A stretch of 64,000 nt of DNA, taken from positions 310,001 through 374,000 of the forward strand of contig QJNS01000027.1 in NCBI GenBank assembly GCA_004154925.1, written 5' to 3'. Below, piece by piece: positions 32,807 to 44,405 of this stretch. Both the position numbers and the translations under genes were made by a program. The notes below the pieces were generated by a model. The model made no database searches and was not told the origin of the DNA. It saw only the letters and a program-made list of their open reading frames with translations. The stretch is from Monosporascus cannonballus. Lineage: Eukaryota > Ascomycota > Sordariomycetes > Xylariales. Every line of letters begins with the position of its first letter. Positions within the stretch are counted from its first letter, which is position 1.

Positions 32807-34057
32807 ATTTTTTTATTTGCCATAAAAAATAACGCAATAATTATTAGAAGTAAAGTTCGTTAACTGCAAAACGAATTTAAGTTATTAGTCGAAAAGATTG
32901 CCGATTGGAACTTAACCGATAAACGATCGATTACAGTACGAAAATAGATTAAAAAACTTATAACGGAATTTTAACGGGCAAATAATTATGGTTCCCGGGA
33001 TCCCGAATTACTTTATATATATAATAAAAATATATCCCGATAACTTTTAGCTAAACGGTCGGAAAACGGGCATAATATAATAAACGCATCCCGGAATTTA
33101 AAACAAAAAAAGGTTAAACTTTTTAATAATAATTAGATTTTGGAAATTATCCGTTAATAAAACGAATAATGTTCGGAATTATTTTAATAATTAGCCGAAT
33201 AATAAATAATGGCATAAGTTAAAAAAATAAAGTTTTATAAATTAATTACGATATTATCGTAAAAGCCTAAAGGCGAGAAATAAATATTATATTATAATTG
33301 CCCGAAATTTTCCGAATATACGTTAATTAAAAAAGAAAGTTAGATAAAATATATTATAGAAATTTACTCCGAAAGGTTAAAGCGAAATAATTTTACTTAT
33401 ATTTAATAGGTTATGAGCTATATAAACGTTTTTATTATAAACGTTTAATAATTATACCGTATTATACTTAATTATTTTAATTACGAAAAAAAATGATAAA
33501 TAGAAAGTTTATATATTTATATTAAAAATAATTACGTAAATTTTAGTTTTTTCAATAAAAAATATAAGGAATAATTTATGAAAATATAATAACGATTTAA
33601 TTAATTGCCGTTAGATTTTTATGTTAAATAAAACTTTTTAATTTATAAAATAAAGTTTACGGACGTTTTTAATCTGGAAAACGATTACAATAATAAGTAT
33701 TTTATTTTTAGTTATTTTTATAAATTAATATTAATATTACGAAATATTTTCTTACGAAAAAACATTAAATTAAAACAAATTAATAACGTAATAAATAAGG
33801 TAAAACGTTATTAAAATGTTTAAAAGAAGGCGAAAAAAAACCGATTATTTTTCGTTAAAAGTATTAATAAGAATAAATAATTTTAGTTTAATGTTTTCGA
33901 GGAAAAGGTTTTTTAAAGTAAATTAAAAACGCTATATGGAAATAATAAGGATTACGGGTATTTTTATATTCGGAAAGTAAATAATTGCCGATTTAATTTT
34001 AATCGAAATAAATCCGTATAATTTAATATTTTTAATTATTATACGAATTTATTTAAA

Positions 34058-34099
34058 TATTATAATTATAAGAAACCAGGTTATATAAATATAAATTAT
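34058..34099 (+). pseudogene. A2 gag zinc knuckle, all four ligands replaced by Tyr
   Basis: TAT codons at 34058, 34067, 34082 and 34097 stand in the C-x2-C-x4-H-x4-C spacing around 'KKPG' and 'ININ'. The surrounding 'PG' is better kept than in A1, confirming the CCHC identification. Confidence 0.8.
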
Positions 34100-35039
34100 A
34101 AATTTAAAAAAGATACGAAAACCTTATTATCCCGGTTATACGGAAATAAATTTCCGAAAGCCGTATAAAACGTTATAATATATAATAATAAATTAAATTA
34201 ATTCCCAAACGTAAATGCAAAAAAAGTCGAAATAAATATATATATTTAATTTATTTCGGCTAATAATTACAAAATGGTTAAAATTAAGCCTTTTTTTTTA
34301 AAAAAAATACTTATTAAAAAAAGTACGGGGGATATAGTAATATAAATAAATATAGATATTAAAATATAAGGAAATATTAAAAGTAAAATATTAATAAAAG
34401 AATTTAATATTTAATTAACTTCCGTAAATATTTTAGGCCTTATCGACATTAACGGCATATATATTAAGTATTATAAGATTTATAAAAATCTTATTAATAT
34501 AATAAATAATAATAAGAACGAACGAAAATTTAAGTAAATTTATTTTGTAATATGCCGTAATTAAATAATGTTTAATTTTTTATTATTTAGATTCGGAATA
34601 CGTAAATTAAAAATCCTGTTAAATATAGTTATATATTAATAGTTATACGGATTTTTATAAAAGAATAATAAATACAAAATCGCAAATTTAACGTTTTCCG
34701 GTAAGCAAATTTATACCGTTAACTTAATAGGCCTAATTAAAAAGTTAAATATCCCAGAATTTAGGGAATAATAGAAATAAGGAATAATTAACCTTTTTAT
34801 GTACCTAAAGAATTTCCAGTAAATATATTTCGAAAAAATAATATGAAAAATATTTTAATTATTAGGGTTAAAATATGTAATAAATTTAATCCCGGGGAAA
34901 ATAACCTTATTCGGCCTAATGTACCTTATTTTTAAAATTTATAGGAAAGTATTTGAAAAATATATCCGAATAAACCTAAAGATAAATTAAATACGTTATT
35001 TAAAAGTGGATATAAAAATATTAATATTATTTGTACTTA

Positions 35040-35560
35040 AAAAAACGGTAATCTCTAATTATATATCGATTATAAAAGGTTAAATTAAATAATAATAAAA
35101 AACCGATACTTTTTGTTTTTAATTTTAGAAATAATAAATTACTTAAGATTAATTAAAAAATTTTCGAAAATTAATTTTAAAAATATTTATTACCGTATTA
35201 AAATTAAAAAACGTAATTAATAAAAAGCCGTTTTGGAAACGTAATATAGGTAATTTAAATATATAGTTATATTATATGGTTTTATTAATACGTTAATTAT
35301 GTTTTAAGTTTATATGTATAAAGTATTAATTATATTAATTAATTATATATATATAATATATTTAAATAATATATATATTTATTCGGATAAGGAAAGAAAA
35401 TATGCAAAATATTTTTAATTAATTTACGAACAGTTATTATAATATTAAGTATTTATTAAAATGTTTAAATACGAAATTTCTTTAAAATAAAATAAAATAT
35501 TTAGGATTTATAATTAATATTAACGGTTTGGAAATAAATTACGAACGTGTCGATATTATC
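35040..35560 (+). pseudogene. A2 reverse transcriptase remnant, YLDD changed to YLNN
   Basis: It occupies the same offset from the element start as in A1 (about 2.76 kb). The catalytic box at 35359-35370 reads Tyr-Leu-Asn-Asn, then 'IYIYS'. Independent G-to-A change of both Asp codons in the two copies, or inheritance from an already mutated parent, are both possible. Confidence 0.78.
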
Positions 35561-36768
35561 GAAACGTAATTAAAGTTGAAATTAATTTATAATATTTAAA
35601 TATTTTTGGGATTTGTAAATTTTTGTCGGAAATTTATCGCCTATTATTTGCGTATTACCGAACTTATTATTAAGTTTTTAAAAAGGACGTAAAGTAAAAA
35701 TAAAATAATAAAATTTAAGTAATCCGAAAAAGTTAAATAAGCGTTCCGAAATTTAAAAAAATACTTTTTAGTTAGCGATTATTTTTCGATATTAAAATAA
35801 CGTTAAAAATATTAGGATTAAAATAAACGTTTTAGTAAAAGCGATATTAAGGATATTTTTATAAAAATACGGAAAATATTGGCGCTTAATTATATATTGG
35901 TTACAAAAGCTAAATTTAAGCGGAAAACAATAAGTTATAAGGTAATAAGAATTATTGGTGATTATAAAAAATTTAAAATATTAACGGTAATACCTTAAGA
36001 AAACGGAAAATTTTTTTTTAGTACTTATTAATTATATAGCGTTAAAGGATATAATAAAGGCGCCGGCGCGTAACCTTAAGAAAGAATTGGCCCGATAGGT
36101 TTATCGCCTTACGTAATTTAATTTTAAGATTTAATACCGACCGGACGTTATTAACCCGGCAAATAAATTATTTACCGCCTGGATTATATATTAAGGGAAA
36201 TTGCATATAAAAACGTAATCGTTATATTATTTAAAAGATTTGGATTGACAAATAATATACCGAAAAATGTACGAAAAACGGTCGTAAATATATAATATGA
36301 TTTAAAGCATTATAAAGGGGTAAAAGGCCTTATAAAAATAACGTAAAATTCGTTCGTTACAAAATTCTCAACTAAATTTCAAATAGTAAAAATTTAAATA
36401 ATTATTATCCGCATAAAAAACACGGAAAACCTTCGTTATATGATTATAAAAAACTTTCGAAAAAAAAGAGAAAATCAGAAATTATATATTTGCAGAATTT
36501 ATTGTTTATAAATAATAATATAAGTATAAATCATAATAATAATACGATTAACGGTTAAATAATAATAATTAGAAATTATAACTATATTATAATTAGATTC
36601 CGAAAATTAAAAAAGGACAGAATTAATATTAAAATAATTATTTATAACTAATACGTTTTACGTTTTTTAACGAAAAAATTGGCCGAAAACGAAACGGCAT
36701 TTTAACGCAAAGTTTTCTGATAATTTTACGATTAGGTTCGAAAATTACAAATTAAGAAATTAAATATC

Positions 36769-36981
36769 ATGAAATTAATACGGATAATTAAATGCCAAGC
36801 CAACATAAAAGAAGAATATTTCCTAAACTTAAATAAAATTTTATATTATCGGGATAAATTTATAATTCCGTTACAAAACGTTTTACGAAAGCAATTAATT
36901 AGCCAGTATTATAATAATCCAAAGGCAGGATATATAGGATATATCCGTACGCTAAAATTAATAACCAAAAAGTTTTACTAG
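36769..36981 (+). pseudogene. A2 integrase zinc-binding region, open for 70 codons
   Basis: It encodes the segment leading into integrase ('FIIPLQNVLRKQLISQYYNN', 'AGYIGYIRTLKLITKKFY'), which aligns with A1 15225-15350. Both zinc-ligand His codons present in A1 are Tyr here (CAT/CAC to TAT). The frame ends at a TAG in place of the family's Trp. Confidence 0.75.
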
Positions 36982-38249
36982 GAAAATATGATAAACGATA
37001 TCTAAAAATATACCAAATAATATCCGAATTACTAAGGTATAATAAAATTACGCTATAAATTACATGGATAATTATAGCCTTTATTGTTACCTAAATAATT
37101 TTTCCGAAAAAGCTTATTAGATTTTATTACGGGATTTTCTAAAAACCTAAATTTAAATAGATTAAAATACGACGTAATCCTGGTAATCGTTAACCGTTTT
37201 ACGAAATTAGGATTATTTATTTTTATAATTAAAATCTTAACCGCAGTTGATTTAATTTAATTACTTTACGACAAAATTAAATGCAAATTCGCTATGCCAA
37301 CCGGAATTATTAATAATAAAAATAAATTACTAATAAATTAATTTTGAACGGAATTTTATAAAAAAAATAAAATGCTAAATATTAATTACTTATTATCCGC
37401 AAACTGATAAATTAAAAGAACGTATTTATTAGGTTTTAAAATATTATTTCCATAATTAGGTTAATAAATATCAAAATAATTAAATAAAATTATTATAAAA
37501 TATAAAATTCGTATATAATAATACGTAAAACGTATTTACCGGTTGCTTTTTATTCGAAACCATATATAAATATTATTTAAAGATAATAAAATACCTTTTA
37601 TAAAAGTTTAAAGGATAAATATAAGGAATTAAAAAACGCCTGAAAAAAATAACGGTAACCCAAAAGAAATATTATAATTAACGTTATACGCCTATAGGTT
37701 TTTAATTAAGGTAATAAATAAATTTATTTATTAAAAACTTTAAATTCAAAAATAAAAACTTTGCATTTATTTATATCCGGGTTACGATAAAAAATTAAAA
37801 AGATTTTTAAATGCATAAAATAATCCTTTTTATTAAATATTAATAAATATATAATATATTTTTTATATCTTTATTAAAACCGTAACATAACCGGGAAATA
37901 GATAATGTTTAAATGGCGCTGCCGGACTTAATAAAGGAATAAAAAAAATAAATAATAAAGGATATCGTCCGTTATCGAAATAACCGAGGGTAACGCAAAT
38001 ATCTAATTAGATAAAAAAGCTGGCCCGCCGAATATAATACGTAAAAATCTCAAAAATATCTTAAATATACATTTAAAATATTATAACATTTCGAAAAGAA
38101 AATTAAATATATATATAAGAAATAAAACGACTTAAAAACCGTAAAATAATAAAAACCCGATCGGAAATTAATCGCTTAATAATTATAAAAATTATATAAA
38201 ATAATTTTAAGCAAAATTAAATTCTTAATATTAAAATATTACCTAATTA

Positions 38250-39750
38250 TATAAGTACTTTTAGGTTTTTGACAAATAATTACCTTATCGTATACCGATC
38301 GGAAATTTATAAATAATGTAAAAAAAATTAAACTTATATTTCGAAAACCAAATTTTACGTTTAATTATTAAGTTTTGCGTTAATTAACCTTTAATAAATA
38401 TATTAAGGAAATTAAAATAAAAATATCGGAAAATAATCGGAAAATATACGACGGCAAAAAGCAAATATGTTTATTAAATTTATTGGGCGTAAAACCCGGA
38501 AAAAACTTAGGAATATTTTATTTTTTACGAAAAATAAAATCCAAATAACCGGAATATAATTTATTATTAATTAGAAATAGGACGCCGTCCTTAAAGCGCT
38601 TAACGTACTTAGGCTTGGTAATAATTTTACTAAGTAAAGCCGTTTTTTAATTATAATTCTTAATAATTATTAAAATTTTATAAAAACGTCGAAAAATAAG
38701 CGGAAAATATTTAAAAGCGGAAAACGTAACGGCATAACGGTTTTCGAAAATCGCTTTATTTATAGGGATACCTTGAAATTACGTTTAATCGGAAATTAAT
38801 TACAAAATAATAAAAAAATTATAATATTTATAAAAAGAACTTAAATTTATAAACTTATAAAACGGCGTTAAAACTGGATTTCCGTAATTATAACGGACGA
38901 TCGGAAATTAATTTTAACTGTATTATAAAATAATACTTTTTATTAATAACCGTATTAAAGGCGAACTTAATTTCGCGAAAAACGTTAAGTCGACGACCAA
39001 CCGTAATTACGTCGAAACGTTCGTATTGGGTACCCGTAATATAAGTTTCTTCGAGTTCGTCGATTAACTCCTAATTATCGGTACCAAATTAAAAAATTAT
39101 TTAGGCGGTACTTTTAAAAATAATTAAAATTTGAACAAACATTAAATAACAATATGAATAATATTAAAAATAATTATTTACCGCATAAAAATTTTATAAT
39201 AATACTTAATTATGATATAATTTAAGGCGTCCGGAATTAAAATATAAACCGTACGGTAATCGAAATAACGATATATTATGTAAATATAATACGGCTTATT
39301 ACCGTTCGTAATACGACTAATATTTATTTTATTATCGGCGTCGAAAGGATAACGTTAAAAAAAATCCTAATCCTCCTTAATATTAAAATATTATTTCTTT
39401 TAAAATTCCGTACGAAAAAAAATATGGCGAATAAAAATAATACGTAGAATAAACGGAAAAAGCGAAATAAAAATAATGAAAAACGGGAAACCGAACGGAA
39501 CGCGTACGTAGAAAAAATAAAAATATAAATGCGAAAAAGAAAAAAAAATAAATTAAATGGGGTTAAAAACGGATTATAATAAAAAATTAGGCGAAATATA
39601 ATTAATTTTGTAACATAATACGTATTAATTATTACGGCAACCACTTACAATATAATACAACGGTAAATTATCGGCAACCATAGGTAATTAGATTTGCGAA
39701 ACGTATTATATTAAATTAATAATAATATTATTAAAAATTAATAAGTTAAA
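38250..39750 (-). other. Extra 3' segment of A2, possible antisense frame
   Basis: The counterpart of 16.7-18.17 kb in A1. The minus-strand frame 39324-39644 (106 codons) is very rich in Phe, Leu and Ile; the plus strand here is A-rich, so this may be a RIP by-product. No family is recognised. Confidence 0.3.
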
Positions 39751-39763
39751 AGGGGGAAATAAT

Positions 39764-39969
39764 TATAAGAATATAGTCCTTATAAGGATAAGGTTAATAG
39801 CCGACCAGTTACCGATTAATTACCGACTTATTTATTAATATAAATCCACCATTTAGCAGTTAATAGGAAACGCCAAATGGAAGTAACCTAATACATTCAC
39901 TTCTTGGAATCTGCTTTACGATTGGTTGGAGATCACCTTACCCAGCTCATAACTGTCCATTATCTTACA
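39764..39969 (+). repeat. 3' LTR of A2 (206 bp)
   Basis: It starts 'tataagaatatag' after a clear polypurine tract (aaaagggggaaa, 39748-39759) and ends ATCTTACA. It is flanked by AAATT. Confidence 0.92.
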
Positions 39970-40589
39970 AAATTGCATTACTTCGGATAGTGTCTTTGGA
40001 TATATACTAGAAAATTTAATAATATAATAATAATTTTCTAAAAAACCAAAAAACGAATATAATATAAATTCCAAAAAATATCAAAAAGATTTAATACGAA
40101 AAATATACGAATATCAGTTATACGGATATCAAGCGATTTATAAAACCTTTAAAAAGTTTTAATACATATATTCTCTTTTTAAAATAAAATCAACGGTATA
40201 ACAATTCATACGACAATACAATATTTACGTTAAAGCAAAGACTTAATGACATAAGTTATACGAAAAATTACAGGCATTGTTGATCGTAAAGTAATCATAA
40301 TATTTAATTTTATTTAAGTTTATTATTAAATTTCTTATATCAAAAATTTAATTTATAAAAATATCTTAAGATAATATTTTCGTAATCGCCGCCCGATTTG
40401 CGAAATTTTCTCATTTTTTACTATATTATATAGATATAAACGCTAAGCAAATAACGTATATTTTCATTAAATATGTATTCAGCATATACGGATTACTAAT
40501 AAACTTTGTTTTAGATAAAAAATCGACATTTGCATCTAAATTTTGGCAAAGCTCTATAATACAAATCGGCCTAAATCACAAGTAATTTA

Positions 40590-40790
40590 ACTCATTTAAA
40601 CCTTAGACGAATAAAGAAATAAAACGAACGAACCAAACCTTAATAACTTATTTACGATATTATATCAATTACAAATAAAATAACTGAGTTAAGAAATTAC
40701 TAAACCTACAGCTAGCCTATAATACTAATTACCACGAAAACATCAAAATAATACCTGCAAACGCAAATTTTGGATTTATTTCAAAATTTA
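40590..40790 (+). pseudogene. Element B integrase C-terminal core remnant
   Basis: The plus frame reads 'LDE', stop, 'NKTNEPNLNNLFTILYQLQ', corresponding to the Q-T-D-G-Q-T-E-x-x-N-Q-x-L-E segment of gypsy integrases, followed by 'ASL' and 'ITPANANFG'-like pieces. It is displaced from RNase H by the A2 insertion. Confidence 0.7.
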
Positions 40791-41235
40791 CAAAAAGGTA
40801 CGTAATCACGGTCCAATTAATATCAAATTAATCTTTATGTTAAATAACTATAGTAATTATACTAAAAAATAAAATCAGAATTAAAATTTATACGAAATCA
40901 AATAAGTAAATACTATAACTAGAAAAAGTTAAAGAAATTAACCTTCGAAAAAGGAAAAATGGTTTTTGTCGTTACCAAAAATATTCAAACAAAACGACCT
41001 AACAAAAAACACGATTTCAAATATATCGGTTTATATTAAATCGCCAAAAAATCTCAAAAAACAATTACCAATTAAAACCTTTACCAAAAATTAAATTTTA
41101 TCTAATTTTTCATATTTTCTTACTCGAATTAATAGCAAATATAATTAAGGTACATATGGCACATAACGATATGAAAATAAAAAACGAATAAATATATAAG
41201 GTAAAAAAAATCTTCGATATACGGAAACAAAATGG

Positions 41236-41310
41236 ACTTACCCAGTACCTAATTAAATAAAAAAACACCCGGATTTCGAAAATACCTGGAAACCCGCCAA
41301 AAATCTTATT
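41236..41310 (+). pseudogene. Element B chromodomain-like end of pol
   Basis: The translation gives 'YLIK', a stop for Trp, 'KNTRISKIPGN' with the underlying pattern D-F-E-N-T-W in the neighbouring frame, the short chromodomain seen at the end of pol in element C as well. Confidence 0.6.
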
Positions 41311-41404
41311 AACGCCTAATACCTATTAAAAAACTTTCACTAATAACGATAGGCACATCCCAATTAATAATCGACTAATCAGTAACCAGGGTATCGGGCT
41401 AATT

Positions 41405-41444
41405 GGCCGCGGCCTGTATTAATATGGCAGCCGTAACGGCGGCC
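41405..41444. terminator. GC-rich inverted repeats between convergent frames of element B
   Basis: GGCCGCGGCC (41405-41414) is a perfect palindrome, and GCCGT-A-ACGGC (41430-41440) forms a short hairpin, in an otherwise very AT-rich element. They lie between the end of pol (plus) and the end of the antisense ORF (minus), where a two-way transcription stop would be expected. The role is inferred. Confidence 0.35.
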
Positions 41445-41599
41445 TTTAATTATTTTTATTCCTTTTCGAAACGCTTAAATTTCTCTATTGTTTCCGTACC
41501 TTAAATATTACGGCGAAATATCTTAATTTTATGTTAGTAAAAAAGTTTTTTTTATTTTTGCAAACGGCTTAAACGATCAATTAATTCCTTAAAATATTG

Positions 41600-41929
41600 C
41601 TAAGCCTTTAAAAATTCCTTTTCGGCAATACGTTCCTTTAATTCCAGGCAGTCCTCCTTGGCAACCAATTTCCGGTATTCAAATTCGGAAAAACCAAAAA
41701 AATCGCAAAATCCTTTATAAATAGTACAAAAAACATACTTCCCTGAGCTGCGATAAGCCTTACAAGTTTTGTTCTCGGACTTACAACGGGAACAAAAAAT
41801 ATTCGAAAACACAATAAAACCAAAACGGTTAATTCGTTTTAAAAAAACAAAAACGTTAATACGCTTGCGAAACTTGGACTTGTTAATGCGACCTAACATA
41901 ATAATTATAAAAAAAAAGTGACTTACCAA
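41600..41929 (-). pseudogene. Antisense Zn2Cys6-like / coiled-coil ORF inside element B
   Basis: A 109-codon minus-strand frame between pol and the 3' LTR, opposite to the element. Residues 46-75 show Cys46-x2-Cys49-x6-Cys56-x8-Tyr65-x2-Cys68-x6-Cys75, the exact spacing of a fungal Zn2Cys6 binuclear cluster with one Cys replaced by Tyr; codon TAT at 41737-41735 fits TGT to TAT, a RIP-type change. Residues 81-109 ('EFEYRKLVAKEDCLELKERI') are charged and helix-prone, like a coiled coil. The N-terminal 40 residues are basic and hydrophobic. Such clusters bind DNA in Gal4-type regulators; whether this one did is unknown. C may hold a decayed equivalent. The frame probably once extended towards 41470. 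Confidence 0.65.
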
Positions 41930-41988
41930 AAACCAACAAACGAATAATTTAATCTTTAAGGATAAAAATCCTAGAAAAAAGAAAATCG

Positions 41989-42395
41989 TATTATAACCTA
42001 ACGGTCTTAATTCTTAAAAACGGTCGGGATTTTGAAAAAGCCAGACCCCGAGATTACGTAATTAGCTTAAAGGATTTAAAGGCCTTAATTAATCAAAAAG
42101 GCTTAAGCCGGTTAAATACCAAAGCAGGTTCAAAAGGGCTTAAGAAGGTTTAACTAAAGAAGTATCGTTAAACTATAATAAGCATTTTGAGTTAGAATAA
42201 GGATATATACGTTCATTATTTCCATAATCTAAATAACTTTAGCTTATAATATAACATGGTTACCTAAGGCACCCTTAATATTACGAAACGTAATACGATT
42301 ACTATATCCATTGCTTAGATTTCTACGATACTCCTGCCAACATAAACCCGTACGACTAAGGTTTAATAGTTGGTTAAACCCCCTAGCTCGTCACA
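41989..42395 (+). repeat. 3' LTR of element B (407 bp)
   Basis: It follows a purine tract (agaaaaaagaaaa) and 'tcg'. It ends with an unmutated 'ctcgtcaca', then TAATT. Its last 150 bp are nearly free of RIP ('cccgtacgactaaggtttaatagttggttaaacc'). Confidence 0.92.
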
Positions 42396-42494
42396 TAATT
42401 CGTTATTATATTTATTATTTAAATTTTTATTATATTTTTAACATGTATTCGCATAACTTAAATTTAATAATTGGTGAAAGGTTTGGCTATTATA
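42396..42494 (+). repeat. 5' LTR of element E, second part
   Basis: After the duplicated TAATT, the E LTR resumes ('cgttattatatttattatttaaattttta...') and ends 'ggctattata', aligned with 'ggccgttata' at 58281-58290. Joined, the two parts give about 382 bp against 421 bp for the 3' LTR. Confidence 0.82.
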
Positions 42495-43285
42495 CGTTAT
42501 AAAATCTTTATTAAGTAATAATGATAAATTTTAAACAATATTTATATTATTAAAACGTCGATTAAAATTTAAAAAATCTTTACTTAGTAATTTTAAGTTC
42601 GGATTCGGCAATTCGAACTGAAAGTCTAATAATATAGGAATTAGATTGAAGCTTATTTATTTATATAAGCGTTTTTCTCTTAAATAAAACATAATAAGTC
42701 TCAGCCATATAACGAGAAATATAATTTTCGAATATTCTCAAAATAAGTCCCCGTTTACGTTCGATTTTAATTCTTTTAATAAACTCTTAAATTAAGTTGT
42801 AATTGTAAAAGTATGGTTAACAAAAGATATGGTTAATTAATTTAAACTCATTATAAGGGATTATCTAGAAGAAAAAAGCCGAACAAAGAAAGTTTATTAG
42901 CTAAATCTCTTTTGAGATATTAATTTCGAAAATAAACTACGCATTAATTTAGATAATTCTGACGAAAGGCGGTTTGCGGTATAACAAATCCTTTAATCAC
43001 GATAAAAAATATTAACGTTTAAATACGTAGTTACTGTTCAGAGTTTTGTAATTAAGACCGAAAAGGAAAATAACGAAATTAACGTCTTTATCTATATGTT
43101 TTACAAAATATAAAAAAAAGATGCAAAAAACGAAATTTTTCGAATTAAACGATTCATTATATTGAATAAATATATTACGAAAGAAATTAAACTCGATAAC
43201 AAATAATTTGAAAAATAAACAAAGAGAACAGGTAATCTATCTTACAATTGAATTATATTAAGTCGAATTAGAAAAACAACAAAGC

Positions 43286-43869
43286 TGTTACGGCACAGAA
43301 GAACAAGAGTCTAGCCATTACACTATTTCAAAGTGGAACGTTGTTAGGTCGAGCCCTGACCGCCTTGTTCTGCCCTATATACACTAATCGGTCAATTGGA
43401 ACCGTGCGCCCATCTATTTCTTACCAAAACAGAGGCTTTTCACACTCGATATAATAATACAAATAAATTAAATAAAATTAAGCAAAAACAAAAATTTATT
43501 GAACTTTGATTAATTTAACTATATTTTGCATAATATGTTATTTATTATAATAAATGATGAAATTATCGTCACGACAATATTACTTTACGTATTATTACAG
43601 AGAATTTGAAATTTTTACAATGTAAAGAGCGATTACTACTTAAATCCTTGTTTTCTATTCGTAGATAATATACTTAAAATGGCAATTAATTATAAAAACA
43701 AAACATTTATATATTAATTTATGCATCGATATTCGTCTATTATTTTTACTATTTTCCTGTAATTTATAATAATAAAGTGAACATGGTATGTTTAGGTGAG
43801 AACTCGGCCAGTGCACTGTTTCATTTCGTCTCCAAGTGTACCTACAAGGTGCCACTTGGGACTGTGACA
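43286..43869. repeat. Candidate 584-bp solo LTR with patchy GC
   Basis: It starts TGTTACGGCACAG and ends ACTGTGACA, with flanking AAAGC (43281-43285) and AAAAC (43870-43874), a 5-bp duplication with one G/A difference. The outer parts (43295-43445 and 43795-43870) have nearly normal base composition; the middle is AT-rich. No second copy is in the window, so the ends rest on the termini and TSD alone. Confidence 0.55.
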
Positions 43870-43986
43870 AAAACACCCTATTTACTTTTTAGAATACCGC
43901 GCTAGAATTTATAAAACTTAGCGTTATTTACAAATAAATTAGAATTAAATTAAATATTTTAATTGCGGCAAAATCGAGTATAAGGT

Positions 43987-44405
43987 TGTTATAGGAACAA
44001 AGGTTCCTATTTCGAAAGACGTATTTTTGAGATCTAGCGCGAGCCCGTCTCGGTTAAACCGGGCACAAGGAAATTCTGTATTCCAGGTGATGTAATTGAA
44101 TTAAGTGATTTAAGTAATATATGATTAAATTATATAAATTATATCGATATCCAATATATTGATTATAAAAAAAGATACATCATAATCAGTCTTATATTCA
44201 AAAAGCTATTTATTTAATTTCGGTCCTTAATTATTATTTTAGGAATTTAATTAATAGCATTACATTTCAATTAAGGCAAAATTTCCTATATTCTCTTAAC
44301 GAACAAATTATGAAGTTATGTTTTTGTTTTGTTGTTATTTATAAATCAAACTGTTTTTTGAATATTACTTATATTTATAGATAGATATATAATAGGTTAG
44401 GTATA
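43987..44405 (+). repeat. 5' LTR of element F (419 bp)
   Basis: It starts TGTTATAGGAACAAAGG and ends GTTAGGTATA. The first 110 bp keep many G and C ('gatctagcgcgagcccgtctc'), whereas the 3' LTR is mutated here, so RIP was uneven between the pair. Confidence 0.88.

Larger units (their letters stand above)
32601..39969 (+). mobile_element. Element A2: second full-length copy of the A family, nested in B
   Basis: A 7369-bp element with 206-bp LTRs (32601-32806 and 39764-39969) and AAATT on both sides (32596-32600 and 39970-39974). It is the same family and orientation as A1, but about 0.5 kb longer because of an extra stretch between RNase H and integrase (roughly 36290-36790). Gag zinc knuckle at 34058-34099, catalytic box at 35359-35370, integrase zinc domain in the frame 36769-36981. 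It is more heavily mutated than A1. It separates the RNase H of B from its integrase. Confidence 0.93.
28083..42395 (+). mobile_element. Element B: gypsy retrotransposon interrupted by A2
   Basis: The LTRs 28083-28489 and 41989-42395 are both exactly 407 bp. They begin T(G/A)TTATAACCTAACGGTC and end at 'cgtcaca' (mutated to 'tattata' in the 5' copy). TAATT flanks both sides (28078-28082 and 42396-42400). It inserted inside the 5' LTR of element E. Plus-strand pol: reverse transcriptase about 31390-31810, RNase H about 32260-32595, then A2, then integrase 40590-40790 and chromodomain 41236-41310. Without A2 it is about 6.94 kb. An antisense ORF sits between pol and the 3' LTR. Confidence 0.93.

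Noticed and set aside
41638..41823. Second minus-strand frame overlapping the Cys-rich ORF
   Set aside because: It is a shadow in another frame, without the cysteine spacing or helix pattern.
43655..43876. Minus-strand 73-codon ORF
   Set aside because: It overlaps the solo-LTR candidate, has a non-coding-like composition in its AT-rich half and no recognisable protein features.
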